47,441 nucleotides of DNA from an uncultured Pseudogracilibacillus sp. (GCA_937960785.1 CALGOZ010000073.1:1-47441); one strand, 5' to 3'; counted from the stretch's first letter, positions 22,707 to 32,553 are shown. Translations and numbers: made by a program. Notes: generated by a model from the sequence alone, not told the origin.

Positions 22707-25196
22707 TTATTCTTCTTCCTCGGAAGTTTCATCTTCGGCTTCATGATGCTCCTCATCGTCCTCTGAGACAATCTTCGCTACCGTAGCAACTTCTTCATCT
22801 CCACGGACACGAATGAGGCGCACACCCTGTGTATTACGGCCTGTTACTGGAATACCTTCTACTGAAATTCGAATTAATACACCATCGACAGTCATTAACA
22901 TTAAGTCTTCATCGCCATGGACAATTTTTACCTGGACGACGTGACCGGTATCTTCTGTTAGACGACAGACGAAATATCCTTTACCTCCACGATTTGTTTT
23001 GCGGTATTCATCAATGTGAGTTCTTTTTCCAATTCCTTTATTCGTTACGTGTAAAATATAAGCATCGTCTTCTATTACTTCCATCGAAACTACTTCATCC
23101 CCATCGCGAAGGCGAATACCGATTACACCGGCTGCATTTCTTCCCATTGGTCTTACTGTTTCTTCATTGAAACGAATGAAGTAGCCTTGTTTTGTCGCAA
23201 TTCCAATATCGTCCGTACCCTTTGTTAGACGAACCGAGATTAATTCGTCTTCATCGCGCAGACGAATCGCAATTAATCCGCTTCGACGGATATTTTTAAA
23301 TTGTGATACGTGGACTCGCTTCGATAACCCTTCTTTCGTTGTAAAAAATAAGTAGCGTTCGTCTACTTCATCCTCATCGTCTTCACGAACTGAGATTACT
23401 GTATTTACCCATTCATCTTGGTCGATTTGTAATATGTTAACGATTGGTAGTCCTTTTGCCGTTCGGCCGAACTCAGGGATTTCATAACCTTTAAGACGAT
23501 ACACTTTACCTTTATTCGTGAAGAATAAAAGGGTATCGTGTGTACTTGTTGAAAGTAAATGCTCGACGAAATCATCCTCGTGCGTGTCCATTCCCTGGAT
23601 TCCTCGTCCCCCACGATGTTGCGTTCGATACGTTGAGGCTGCGAGACGTTTAATATAACCTCGATGGGTTAATGTAACGATTATATTTTCTTCAGGTATT
23701 AAATCTTCATCTTCGAAAAAGTCAACCGCACCGATGGTAATTTCCGTACGGCGTTCGTCATTATATTTTTCCTTTATTTCTAGTAATTCTTCACGAATAA
23801 TTTCGAGAACTTTTTCTTCGCTTGCTAAAATTGCCTTTAACTCTTTAATTGTCTCAAGTAATTGGGCGTATTCTTCTTCTATTTTCTCCCGTTCCAAACC
23901 GGTTAAGCGTTGCAAACGCATATCTAAAATAGCTTGAGCTTGCTTTTCACTCAATTCAAAACGCTCCATTAAACCATTACGAGCAATTTCTGTCGTTTTT
24001 GAATTACGAATTAAAGAAATCACTTCGTCTAAATGGTCAAGAGCGATGCGTAATCCTTCTAAAATATGCGCACGAGCTTCGGCACGATTTAAGTCAAATT
24101 GAGTTCGACGTCGAATTACTTCAATTTGATGTTGTAAATAATAATGTAAAATTTCTTTTAAATTTAATACTCGAGGTGTACCGTCAACTAAAGCGAGCAT
24201 ATTAATACCAAAAGTCGTCTGTAATGCCGTATGTTTATATAAATTGTTTAGAAGGACATTTGCATTTACATCCCGACGTAACTGCATGACGATTCGCATA
24301 CCATTACGGTCGGATTCATCATTTAAGTCGGTAATGCCATCGATTCGTTTATCCCTTACGAGTTCAGCAATTTTTTCTATTAATTTAGCTTTGTTTACTT
24401 GGTAAGGTATTTCTGTAACGATAATTGTCGACGTTCCGTTACTATTTTCAACGATTTCTACCTTTGCACGAATCGTAATCGAACCGCGTCCGGTTTCATA
24501 GGCCTTTCGAATACCGCTTCTACCTAAGATTGTGCCACCTGTCGGAAAGTCCGGTCCATGGATATAATCTTCCATTAATTCATCGACGGTAATATCCGGA
24601 TTATCAATCATTGCTAAAACGGCATCGATCGTTTCTCCTAAGTTGTGCGGTGGAATATTCGTTGCCATTCCAACCGCAATACCAGAGGAACCGTTGACAA
24701 GCAAGTTAGGGAATCGGGCCGGGAAAACTGTTGGTTCTTTTTCTGATTCGTCATAGTTACCAGTAAAATCAATCGTATCTTTTTGAATATCTCGTACTAA
24801 TTCCATCGATAGTTTTGACATTCTCGCTTCCGTATAACGCATTGCCGCTGCGGAGTCTCCGTCGATCGATCCAAAGTTTCCATGACCATCGACAAGTAAA
24901 TAACGATGACTGAAATCTTGCGCCATCCGTACCATCGCCTCATAAACAGCACTATCTCCATGAGGGTGATACTTACCAATAACATCCCCAACGATACGGG
25001 CAGACTTTTTATACGGTTTATCGGCATGCATTCCTAAGTCGTGCATCGCATATAAAATTCGGCGATGGACGGGTTTAAGCCCGTCCCGTACATCCGGCAA
25101 TGCTCGAGATACGATTACACTCATCGCATAATCTAAGAAGGAAGTTCGCATTTCCTCACTTATATTTCTTTGTTCTACATTTGACCGTTGTTCCAC
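22707..25196 (-). CDS. gyrA: DNA gyrase subunit A
   Basis: 829 residues. N-terminal winged-helix/tower domain with the quinolone region HPHGDSAVYEAMVRMAQDF and the catalytic Tyr in AAMRYTEARM; the C-terminal beta-pinwheel includes the gyrase box RGGKGYF-like stretch (QHRGGRGIQG) and ends in a long acidic tail. With GyrB it introduces negative supercoils. GTG start with AGGAGG 9 nt upstream, 60 nt after gyrB. Ser at the usual resistance position indicates the quinolone-sensitive form at that site. Confidence 0.98.
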   Translation of the reverse strand: MEQRSNVEQRNISEEMRTSFLDYAMSVIVSRALPDVRDGLKPVHRRILYAMHDLGMHADKPYKKSARIVGDVIGKYHPHGDSAVYEAMVRMAQDFSHRYLLVDGHGNFGSIDGDSAAAMRYTEARMSKLSMELVRDIQKDTIDFTGNYDESEKEPTVFPARFPNLLVNGSSGIAVGMATNIPPHNLGETIDAVLAMIDNPDITVDELMEDYIHGPDFPTGGTILGRSGIRKAYETGRGSITIRAKVEIVENSNGTSTIIVTEIPYQVNKAKLIEKIAELVRDKRIDGITDLNDESDRNGMRIVMQLRRDVNANVLLNNLYKHTALQTTFGINMLALVDGTPRVLNLKEILHYYLQHQIEVIRRRTQFDLNRAEARAHILEGLRIALDHLDEVISLIRNSKTTEIARNGLMERFELSEKQAQAILDMRLQRLTGLEREKIEEEYAQLLETIKELKAILASEEKVLEIIREELLEIKEKYNDERRTEITIGAVDFFEDEDLIPEENIIVTLTHRGYIKRLAASTYRTQHRGGRGIQGMDTHEDDFVEHLLSTSTHDTLLFFTNKGKVYRLKGYEIPEFGRTAKGLPIVNILQIDQDEWVNTVISVREDDEDEVDERYLFFTTKEGLSKRVHVSQFKNIRRSGLIAIRLRDEDELISVRLTKGTDDIGIATKQGYFIRFNEETVRPMGRNAAGVIGIRLRDGDEVVSMEVIEDDAYILHVTNKGIGKRTHIDEYRKTNRGGKGYFVCRLTEDTGHVVQVKIVHGDEDLMLMTVDGVLIRISVEGIPVTGRNTQGVRLIRVRGDEEVATVAKIVSEDDEEHHEAEDETSEEEE

Positions 25197-25256
25197 CTAT
25201 TCATAACCTCCTAAAAGTTGAACTTCCACCTAAAAACTCTATCCAACATAATCTAT

Positions 25257-27179
25257 TTAAACGTCTAAGTTTTTTACATATTTTGCATTTTCTTCAATGA
25301 ATTGACGACGAGGGGCTACTTGATCTCCCATTAAAATAGAAAACACTTCATCCGCTTCAATCGCATCCTCAAGACGAACTTGGAGTAATGTTCTCGTCTC
25401 GGGATTCATCGTCGTCTCCCATAACTGTTCGGGGTTCATTTCCCCTAAACCTTTGTAACGTTGTATATCAATTTTTGGTGATTCAGGTAATTCAGTTTGT
25501 AATTGTTCTAGTTCACTATCCTTATAGACGTAATAAATTTTACGTCCTTGTTTTACTTGATATAACGGTGGCTGAGCGATATAGACGTATCCATGTTCAA
25601 GAAGAGGTCTCATAAAACGATAGAAAAATGTTAACAATAACGTACGAATATGAGCTCCATCGACGTCAGCATCCGTCATAATAATTATTTTATGATAGCG
25701 AGCTTTAGTAATATCGAAGTCTTCACCGATACCCGTACCTAAAGCAGTAATCATCATACGGATCTCTTCATTCGATAAAATCCGATCGAGACGAGCTTTT
25801 TCTACGTTTAAAATTTTCCCCCGTAAAGGTAATATCGCTTGGAAATGGCGGTCTCGGCCGGATTTTGCGGAACCACCTGCCGAGTCTCCCTCAACGATAT
25901 ACAGTTCGCTAATCTCAGCATCCCGGGAAGAACAATCAGCCAACTTCCCTGGTAAATTCGACACTTCTAAAGCACCTTTACGACGAGTTACTTCCCGTGC
26001 TTTCTTTGCTGCAATTCGAGCTCGCTGTGCCATCATCCCTTTTTCAACGATCGTTTTTGCAACTTGTGGATTTTCTAGTAAAAACGTTGAAAAAGCTTCA
26101 CTAAAGATAGAGTCCGTAGCTGATCGCGCATCGCTATTACCTAGTTTAGTTTTCGTCTGTCCTTCAAACTGCGGATCAGTATGTTTAATCGAGACGATTG
26201 CTGTCATTCCCTCACGGACATCTTCTCCTGATAAATTATCATCGTCTTCTTTTAGTAAATTAGTTCTCCGTGCGTAATCATTAATGACTCGAGTTAGAGC
26301 TGTACGGAAACCAACCTCATGAGTTCCTCCCTCATGCGTATGAATATTATTAGCAAAAGAGAATAGATTACTATTGAATCCGTCGTTGTATTGAAGGGCT
26401 ACTTCTACGGAAATATCGTTTTCTTCCCCTTCGGCATAAATTGGTTCGTGTAATGATTGTTTCGTCCGGTTCATATATTCAACGTATTCTTTAATGCCAC
26501 CTTCATAATAAAACTCAACTAATTCTCGCTCTTCATCACGTTTATCTTCTAAAGATATCGTTAATTTCCGAGTGAGAAAGGCTAATTCGCGCAGACGCTT
26601 TTTCAAAATATCATAGTCAAATTCAGTCGTTTCTGTAAAGATTTCTGGATCTGGTTTAAAGCGAATGATCGTACCCGTTTTATCTGTATCGCCAATTTGT
26701 GTTAATTCGCCTTCTTTTTCACCACGGTTAAATTTTAAATAATGAATTTTTCCTTCCCGATGGACGTACACTTCTAATTCGGTCGAAAGGGCGTTTACAA
26801 CCGCTGCACCAACCCCGTGCAATCCACCTGAAACTTTATATCCGCCACCACCAAATTTTCCACCGGCGTGTAATACCGTTAAAATTAATTCAACAGCTGG
26901 CTTTTCCGATTGTTCATGTATGTCTATTGGAATTCCTCGACCGTTATCTTTAACGGTAATACTATTATCCTCCCCAATAATGACATCGATTCGATCACAA
27001 TAGCCAGCTAGCGCTTCATCGATACTATTATCGACGATCTCCCAGACGAGATGGTGTAATCCTTGGCTACTTGTTGAACCGATATACATACTCGGTCGTT
27101 TTCTTACCGCTTCTAAACCTTCTAAAACTTGGATTTGCTCCGCATCATATACTTGCTCATTTATTAATTTTTCTTCCAT
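25257..27179 (-). CDS. gyrB: DNA gyrase subunit B
   Basis: 640 residues. GHKL ATPase domain (EIVDNSIDEALAGY, VKDNGRGIP, GLHGVGAAVVNALS), transducer, and TOPRIM domain with EGDSAGGSAKSGRDR and the acidic DADVDGAHI, then the C-terminal QRYKGLGEMNPEQLWETTM. ATP-driven partner of GyrA. It begins 48 nt after recF, so the small remB gene that sits between them in B. subtilis is absent. Confidence 0.98.
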   Translation of the reverse strand: MEEKLINEQVYDAEQIQVLEGLEAVRKRPSMYIGSTSSQGLHHLVWEIVDNSIDEALAGYCDRIDVIIGEDNSITVKDNGRGIPIDIHEQSEKPAVELILTVLHAGGKFGGGGYKVSGGLHGVGAAVVNALSTELEVYVHREGKIHYLKFNRGEKEGELTQIGDTDKTGTIIRFKPDPEIFTETTEFDYDILKKRLRELAFLTRKLTISLEDKRDEERELVEFYYEGGIKEYVEYMNRTKQSLHEPIYAEGEENDISVEVALQYNDGFNSNLFSFANNIHTHEGGTHEVGFRTALTRVINDYARRTNLLKEDDDNLSGEDVREGMTAIVSIKHTDPQFEGQTKTKLGNSDARSATDSIFSEAFSTFLLENPQVAKTIVEKGMMAQRARIAAKKAREVTRRKGALEVSNLPGKLADCSSRDAEISELYIVEGDSAGGSAKSGRDRHFQAILPLRGKILNVEKARLDRILSNEEIRMMITALGTGIGEDFDITKARYHKIIIMTDADVDGAHIRTLLLTFFYRFMRPLLEHGYVYIAQPPLYQVKQGRKIYYVYKDSELEQLQTELPESPKIDIQRYKGLGEMNPEQLWETTMNPETRTLLQVRLEDAIEADEVFSILMGDQVAPRRQFIEENAKYVKNLDV

Positions 27180-27227
27180 TAGCTTTCTTCACCTGCTTTT
27201 TTATAATCAAGCTTATTTTTAATTTTT

Positions 27228-28346
27228 CTAAGCTCCGACGGTTACCGTTCCATTTTCCACATGATACATTGCCGCTTGTTGCAATGTTTCGTGATCGATT
27301 CCGTCGACAGAAGTAGTCGAAACAAAAGTTTGTACCTTTTGTTGAATCGCCGTTAATAAATGTGATTGGCGAAAATCATCTAACTCACTTAATACATCGT
27401 CTAACAATAATATTGGATATTCTTTTTTCTCTTCATAAATTAAATCGATTTCCGCTAATTTTAACGATAAAGCTGTTGTACGTTGTTGGCCTTGCGAACC
27501 GTATAACTTCACTTCTTTATCATTAATAAAAAATGTTAAATCGTCCCGATGTGGGCCGATTAACGTTGTGCCTCGCCGAATCTCTTGTTTAAATACTTGT
27601 TGAAACGCTTCTAAGTACGCATGTTCTATTGTTTCCTCAGAAGCATCTTCTAATACTTCAATCGATGGTACGTATGTGATTTTTAACGTTTCTAGACCAC
27701 GGCTAATTTTTTTATGAATCGGTACTGCCCAATTCGTTAACTTTTCTAAAAACTCGAACCGTTTATGTAAAACAATTGACGCATGTTGAATAAGTTGTTC
27801 TGTTAATACATCTAGTAATGTCGTATCGACGTGCTGTTGGGTTTGTAGTTGTTTTAAATGGGAGTTACGTTGTTTTAAAATCTTTTGATATTCAGCTAAA
27901 TGATGTAGATAGAGCGGTTCTATTTGACCGAGCTCTCGATCAATAAATCGTCTACGAATTTGTGGCGAACCTTTCACTAAGGATAAGTCCTCCGGTGCAA
28001 ACATAACGACGTTTAACGAGCCGATGAAATTACTTAATTTTTGTTGTTCAATATGATTAACTTTCGCTTTCTTCCCTTTCGAATGAAAAATTAATTCCAA
28101 AGGGACTTTTTGCGCTCGTTTATGTACCATAGCATTAATTTTTGCGAAGTCTGTTTCCCAACGAATTAATTCTCGTTCATTATTCGTTCGATACGACTTT
28201 GTAAATGCTAATAAATAAATCGCTTCAAGTAAATTTGTTTTACCTTGGGCATTTTCACCGATAATGACGTTCATATGACGATCGAACGTAATATTTAATT
28301 CTTCATAATTACGGAAATTTTTTAATTGTAATTCTTTAATAAACAT
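27228..28346 (-). CDS. recF: DNA replication/repair protein RecF
   Basis: 372 residues from the ATG at 28346; the preceding in-frame TTG (28349) is an alternative. Walker A is GENAQGKTNLLEA, the ABC signature lies in LYGSQGQQRTTALSLKLAE, and Walker B is ILLLDDVLSELDD, so it is a complete SMC-like ATPase. It helps load RecA at gapped DNA. Lies 100 nt after yaaA, with GGGGA 7 nt before ATG. Confidence 0.96.
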   Translation of the reverse strand: MFIKELQLKNFRNYEELNITFDRHMNVIIGENAQGKTNLLEAIYLLAFTKSYRTNNERELIRWETDFAKINAMVHKRAQKVPLELIFHSKGKKAKVNHIEQQKLSNFIGSLNVVMFAPEDLSLVKGSPQIRRRFIDRELGQIEPLYLHHLAEYQKILKQRNSHLKQLQTQQHVDTTLLDVLTEQLIQHASIVLHKRFEFLEKLTNWAVPIHKKISRGLETLKITYVPSIEVLEDASEETIEHAYLEAFQQVFKQEIRRGTTLIGPHRDDLTFFINDKEVKLYGSQGQQRTTALSLKLAEIDLIYEEKKEYPILLLDDVLSELDDFRQSHLLTAIQQKVQTFVSTTSVDGIDHETLQQAAMYHVENGTVTVGA

Positions 28347-28452
28347 CAATGTTCCCCATTTTTATATGATGATTTATTTAGTAAAAGGGAGCAATTTTAT
28401 TAAAAGTGTTCATCAAACCTTGATAAAAACCTACGTTCGAAAGATGGCCACT

Positions 28453-28674
28453 CTACTGACGACGCTCAACGACCAATTGCATCCCTTCGACAACAACGAC
28501 ATCACCTTCGTACAATTTCCTACCCCGGCGATGCTCTTTTTCATCATTTACAAGCGCACCGTGATCTTGTAAATAATGTTTAATCATTCCCCCCGTATCG
28601 AAAACATTCGCTACTTTCAATAACTGACCGAGGGTAATATATGGGGTATCAATATAGATTGTTTCTTTATTCAA
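28453..28674 (-). CDS. yaaA: S4-domain RNA-binding protein YaaA
   Basis: 73 residues, a single S4 fold (ITLGQLLKVANVFDTGGMIKHYL ... NDEKEHRRGRKLYEGDVVVV in two parts). Conserved between dnaN and recF across the Bacillales; an RNA-binding, ribosome-associated role is proposed in the literature. TTG start with GGGTGGGGTGA upstream. Unlike in B. subtilis, a terminator and a 284-nt gap separate it from dnaN, so yaaA-recF-gyrB-gyrA probably start from their own promoter. Confidence 0.93.
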   Translation of the reverse strand: MNKETIYIDTPYITLGQLLKVANVFDTGGMIKHYLQDHGALVNDEKEHRRGRKLYEGDVVVVEGMQLVVERRQ

Positions 28675-28887
28675 TTTGGATTCACCCCACCCTGAGTGTT
28701 CATTTCCGTTTAAATATGCTTAATTTCTATTTTACTAAATAATAGAGTCAATTGAAAGGATAACCTTCAAAAGAGTAAAAAGAGCTTTACAGTTGCTTTA
28801 AATTGCTTTTAAAAGAGGTGTTATTTTCATTATAGAAAAATATTCAATGAAAATGGAATAATATTGGAGATCATTTCATATAAAAAG

Positions 28888-28942
28888 TAAAAAGCGAATC
28901 GAATCTGAATTTGTTTGATTCAATCCGCTTTTTACTTAAAAT
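28888..28942 (-). terminator. Terminator after dnaN
   Basis: Minus strand: GTAAAAAGCGGATTGAATC pairs with GATTCGATTCGCTTTTTAC (two mismatches) around an 11-nt loop, followed by TTTTTAT. It splits dnaAN from yaaA-recF-gyrBA. Confidence 0.85.
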
Positions 28943-28958
28943 TTTTTACTTAACGTTT

Positions 28959-30104
28959 TTAATAAGTGCGAACCGGTAAAATTAAATGTAAGATTTTGTC
29001 GTTCGCTGGTGTTTTAATCACAAAAGGATTCATAGGTCCTGTAAAGGAAATCGTTACTTCATCACTATCGATTGTACGTAATGTATCTAGTAAATATCTA
29101 GAGCTGAAAGAAATGTTAACTTCTTCTCCTTCGTGGGATAAAATCGCCATTTGCTCGTTTACACGGCCGATTTCAGGCGAATTACTTGAAATCTCTATCA
29201 TTCCATCGCCTTTTGCTTCGAAACGAATCACATTATTTTGTTCTGCACTTGCAAGGAGAGCTGCCCGGTCGATCGTGCGGATAAATTCATTCGTCTGAAT
29301 ATGTAACGACGTATTTAAATTCGTTGGAATGAGCCGTTCCGTATCTGGATAAGTACCACTTAACAAACGAGAAATAAATGCTTTTCTCTTAGTGAAAAAA
29401 AGTACTTGGTTTTGCATAATAGAAACAGAAATTTGTTCATCGTCTTCAGATATAATTTTGTTTAATTCGTGTAAACTTTGTCCTGGAATAACAATACTCA
29501 TTTCATCGAGCGAATCTGTATGTTTTTCTATTGTCACTTGACTTTGAGCAAGACGATGAGTGTCCGTTGCTGTAAAACGTACATCCCCATTATGAATCGT
29601 CATATGAACTCCCGTTAAAATTGGACGGGTTTCCATTGTCGACACAGCAAAAACTGTTTGACGTATTAATTGTTTCAATTTATTTGCTTCAATTGAAAAG
29701 TGGGGATCATTTTTATCAATCGCAATATGCGGATATTCATCACTACTTTGGCCATGTAATTCAAAAACAGATTGTTCTGCTTTTATAATCGTTTTAAAAT
29801 TTTCTTTTACTTCGATTTGTACATAATCCCCAGGTAACTTGCGTATAATATCAGAAAAGTGGGGAATCGGTAAGACGATAGAGCCATTTTCCATATTTGT
29901 AATAATTTCTTCATCTTCTATAGTACTAGGTATCGTCGATTCAATTGTTATATCTGAATTACTACCTGTTAACGTAAGGATGTTTTGATCTAATGTTAGT
30001 TTCATTCCCGTTAATATTGGTACGACTGCTGTTCTTGGTGAAATGGCATGATTAACTTCTTGTATACTGGCTAACAATGGTTGCCGACGGATTGTAAATT
30101 TCAT
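28959..30104 (-). CDS. dnaN: DNA polymerase III sliding clamp beta subunit
   Basis: 381 residues, three repeated clamp domains of about 120-130 residues each, opening MKFTIRRQPLLASIQEVNHA and closing with the PNDKILHLILPVRTY-type C-terminus (ANDKILHLILPVRTY here). It forms the ring that tethers polymerase III to DNA. ATG with AAGGAGG upstream. It is separated from dnaA by an origin element with DnaA boxes and the probable unwinding region (30105-30261). Confidence 0.98.
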   Translation of the reverse strand: MKFTIRRQPLLASIQEVNHAISPRTAVVPILTGMKLTLDQNILTLTGSNSDITIESTIPSTIEDEEIITNMENGSIVLPIPHFSDIIRKLPGDYVQIEVKENFKTIIKAEQSVFELHGQSSDEYPHIAIDKNDPHFSIEANKLKQLIRQTVFAVSTMETRPILTGVHMTIHNGDVRFTATDTHRLAQSQVTIEKHTDSLDEMSIVIPGQSLHELNKIISEDDEQISVSIMQNQVLFFTKRKAFISRLLSGTYPDTERLIPTNLNTSLHIQTNEFIRTIDRAALLASAEQNNVIRFEAKGDGMIEISSNSPEIGRVNEQMAILSHEGEEVNISFSSRYLLDTLRTIDSDEVTISFTGPMNPFVIKTPANDKILHLILPVRTY

Positions 30105-30119
30105 TTTGTTCCTCCTTAT

Positions 30120-30232
30120 ATAACTAATTAATAAATATAAAGTAATCTTAGTAATCCTTGTGGGTATGTGGATAAGTGTAATATTACTATAGTTTATAAT
30201 GTTTTGCCTATGTTATCAACATGTGGATAACG
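30120..30232. other. Origin half in the dnaA-dnaN spacer: DnaA boxes, DnaA-trios and unwinding element
   Basis: Perfect DnaA boxes (TGTGGATAA) at 30167-30175 and 30222-30230, plus TTATCAACA (one mismatch) at 30213-30221 abutting the latter to form an 18-nt near-palindrome. Read on the minus strand, the box at 30167 is followed by a GC-richer ACCCACAAGG and then trinucleotides TTA-CTA-AGA-TTA-CTT and an AT tract. This is the order box / GC cluster / DnaA-trios / AT-rich DNA described for the B. subtilis unwinding site. Confidence 0.8.
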
Positions 30233-30261
30233 TTTGGACAAACTATTACATATTCACAGCC

Positions 30262-31605
30262 TTACGTTGTCTTTAATTGCTCAATATGTTTATTTATTTC
30301 ACTTGCAAAAGAAAGGTCATCTTCGATTTGATCGGTAATTTTGCGATGAGCATGAATTACTGTCGTATGATCCCGACCACCGAAAGCATCGCCAATTTTA
30401 GGTAAAGAGTTATCAGTCAATTCTCGACTTAAATACATTGCAATTTGCCTTGGAAAAGCAATAGCTTGAGTTCGCTTTTTTGATAGTAAATCATCGACAG
30501 TAATCGAATATTGTTCAGCGATATAAGCTTGGATTTTTTCGATTGTAATTTTTTCGGGCTCACGGTTTTTAATAATACTTTTTAAAGCATCAGCCGCTAA
30601 TTGGACGTCGATATCACTATTTACTAGAGAGGCATAAGCAATTACACGAATTAACGCTCCTTCAAGTTCACGGATATTTGTATCGATTTGATTAGCAATA
30701 TAGTGCATCACATCACTAGATATATCGGTCAAACCTTCTGCTTTTGCTTTTTTCGATAGTATAGCGATCCTCGTTTCTAAATCAGGTGGAGATATATCAG
30801 TAATTAATCCCCATTCGAAACGTGAACGAAGTCTTTCTTCTAGTGTCGGAATTTCCTTAGGTTGACGATCGCTTGTAATAATGATTTGTTTATTTTCTTC
30901 ATGTAATGTATTAAACGTATGGAAAAACTCTTCTTGGGTTTGCTCTTTTCCAGCTAAAAATTGAATATCATCAATTAATAAAATATCGACATTTCGGTAC
31001 TTATTACGAAATGTTTCCGCTTTGTTTTCCATAATTGCATTTATGAATTCATTAGTAAATTTTTCACTAGATAAATAAATTACATTTTTTTCCGGATGGT
31101 ATTCTTGGACATAATGAGCGATTGCATGCATGAGATGGGTTTTACCAAGTCCAACTCCACCGTATATAAATAGTGGGTTGTAAGACTTCGCAGGTGCCTC
31201 AGCTACAGCTAAAGCAGCTGCATGAGCAAAACGATTCGTTGCTCCAACGACGAAAGTTTCAAACGTATATTTCGGATTTAACATGTTACGCTGTGATTGT
31301 TGATTAGTTTGCTTCTCTTGTTTTTTGACAACGCTTTCTTCCATTTGACTTTCCTCAGACTCATCAATGACAAAAGAAACCGAAAGAGGGGTGCCGGTAA
31401 TTTGTTGGAGTAATTCTTCGATCATGTCCGTATATTTTTTTTCAAGCCAATTTCGAATAAATTCATTAGGTACAAGGACAGTAAACACATTATTGGTTAA
31501 ATTTTTTGCTTCTGTCTCACTTAACCAAGTGTCGTAACTTGGTTTACTAACTTTTGTTTTCATTTCCGCTAATATGTACTGCCATAATTCGTGTACGTTT
31601 TTCAA
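30262..31605 (-). CDS. dnaA: Chromosomal replication initiator DnaA
   Basis: 447 residues. Domain I (1-80, VHELWQYILAEMKTKVSKPS), a linker rich in Gln/Asn, the AAA+ domain with Walker A GGVGLGKTHLMHA and Walker B LLIDDIQFLAGKEQ, and the domain IV HTH with the DnaA signature FGGRDHTTVIHAHRKI. It binds the boxes at 30120-30232 and 31741-32065 on either side of its own gene. TTG start with AAAGAGGTG upstream (N-terminus matches B. subtilis DnaA). Boxes upstream imply autoregulation, as is known for the family. Confidence 0.98.
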   Translation of the reverse strand: MKNVHELWQYILAEMKTKVSKPSYDTWLSETEAKNLTNNVFTVLVPNEFIRNWLEKKYTDMIEELLQQITGTPLSVSFVIDESEESQMEESVVKKQEKQTNQQSQRNMLNPKYTFETFVVGATNRFAHAAALAVAEAPAKSYNPLFIYGGVGLGKTHLMHAIAHYVQEYHPEKNVIYLSSEKFTNEFINAIMENKAETFRNKYRNVDILLIDDIQFLAGKEQTQEEFFHTFNTLHEENKQIIITSDRQPKEIPTLEERLRSRFEWGLITDISPPDLETRIAILSKKAKAEGLTDISSDVMHYIANQIDTNIRELEGALIRVIAYASLVNSDIDVQLAADALKSIIKNREPEKITIEKIQAYIAEQYSITVDDLLSKKRTQAIAFPRQIAMYLSRELTDNSLPKIGDAFGGRDHTTVIHAHRKITDQIEDDLSFASEINKHIEQLKTT

Positions 31606-31740
31606 GAACTACACCTCTTTTATAAGGATAATATTGCTTTTTGAGCGTAAAAAACCTTCCTTTTCTCTTTATAAAGCAAACTAAATTCGGTAAAAAAAGA
31701 AAAGAAGGGGATATTTTATAACAAATAATGAGTTTATTTT

Positions 31741-32065
31741 ATAAAAAGTGAGAGAAAATTATACACAATGTTAATAATCTATTTACAAAAACAAAACACT
31801 TGTTAACATTTTACTCACAATCTGTGGATAAGAGAAGCGTGGGAGAAAGTTATTCACAGGTAAAGCACATATAACAATAGCAAAAATTTAGTTATTTTGC
31901 AATGAATTATAATACCTATTCAAGTTATTATTCACAATTCACAAAAAGTGAATCCACATCTGTTAAGTTAGGGATAACTTTGTCGATAAATGTTGGAAAA
32001 AAGATTGTGGATATTAAAAGTGTGGATACTTTGTTTGCAAATTTCGACATAAAATGTGAACAAAT
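31741..32065. other. Origin half upstream of dnaA (incA/B type DnaA-box cluster)
   Basis: A gene-free 673-nt stretch lies between dnaA and rpmH. Within it are DnaA boxes: TGTGGATAA 31824-31832 (perfect); with one mismatch TTATACACA 31759-31767, TTATTCACA 31851-31859 and 31928-31936, TGTCGATAA 31981-31989, TGTGGATAT 32006-32014, TGTGGATAC 32021-32029; weaker GAATCCACA 31950-31958 and TGTGAACAA 32055-32063. The rest (31606-31740, 32066-32278) holds leaders and the rpmH promoter. Confidence 0.88.
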
Positions 32066-32138
32066 AATAAGGAGTATATATGGAATGGTTAATTTTAATT
32101 TTCTTTTATGTTTCATTTTTATATGTATATAATGTTTG

Positions 32139-32167
32139 TTGACTAATTGCGTCTCTTTACGTATAAT
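32139..32167 (+). promoter_or_regulatory. Sigma-A promoter of rpmH-rnpA
   Basis: TTGACT, 17-nt spacer, TATAAT, about 110 nt before the rpmH ATG. Confidence 0.85.
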
Positions 32168-32278
32168 TATCAAGACGGATTTATGTAAACTTTAAGAATG
32201 AATTGAGTTTATCTATGCTTTTTGCTCTCCTATTCGTTCTATTAACTTTAATTATTACCTTTTAGGGAGGTGCAAGTA

Positions 32279-32413
32279 ATGAAGAGAACATTCCAACCGA
32301 GTAATCGTAGAAGAAAACGAAATCACGGATTCCGTGCTCGTATGAGGACAAAAAAAGGACGTCAAGTATTAGCGCGTCGTCGTCGTAAAGGAAGAAAACG
32401 TTTATCAGCATAG
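32279..32413 (+). CDS. rpmH: 50S ribosomal protein L34
   Basis: 44 residues, beginning MKRTFQPSNRRRKRNHGF and ending in an Arg/Lys-rich RRRRKGRKRLSA: the full, highly conserved L34. ATG with TAGGGAGGTG 8 nt upstream. It is the first gene to the right of oriC and is followed by a hairpin terminator and rnpA. Confidence 0.98.
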   Translation: MKRTFQPSNRRRKRNHGFRARMRTKKGRQVLARRRRKGRKRLSA

Positions 32414-32447
32414 GCCACTGAGACTAATTTCAGTGGTCTTTTTCAGT
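32413..32447 (+). terminator. Terminator/attenuator between rpmH and rnpA
   Basis: CCACTGA pairs with TCAGTGG around a short loop, followed by TCTTTTTC. With no clear promoter for rnpA, it probably lets part of the transcription read through and keeps RnpA below L34 in amount. Confidence 0.7.
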
Positions 32448-32553
32448 TTTAACTATACGGTTTACCTTGTAATTATTTTAGAAACGATATAATAATGATC
32501 GTCCATATTTCATATTGGTAGTAATGGAACGTTCGCATCTAAAGGTGATGTCG

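Noticed and set aside
28366..28572. Plus-strand frame opposite yaaA
   Set aside because: Antisense shadow of the conserved S4 gene, without ribosome site.
31902..32132. 76-codon frame in the origin region
   Set aside because: It runs straight through the DnaA-box cluster and AT-rich DNA; no ribosome site and no family features.
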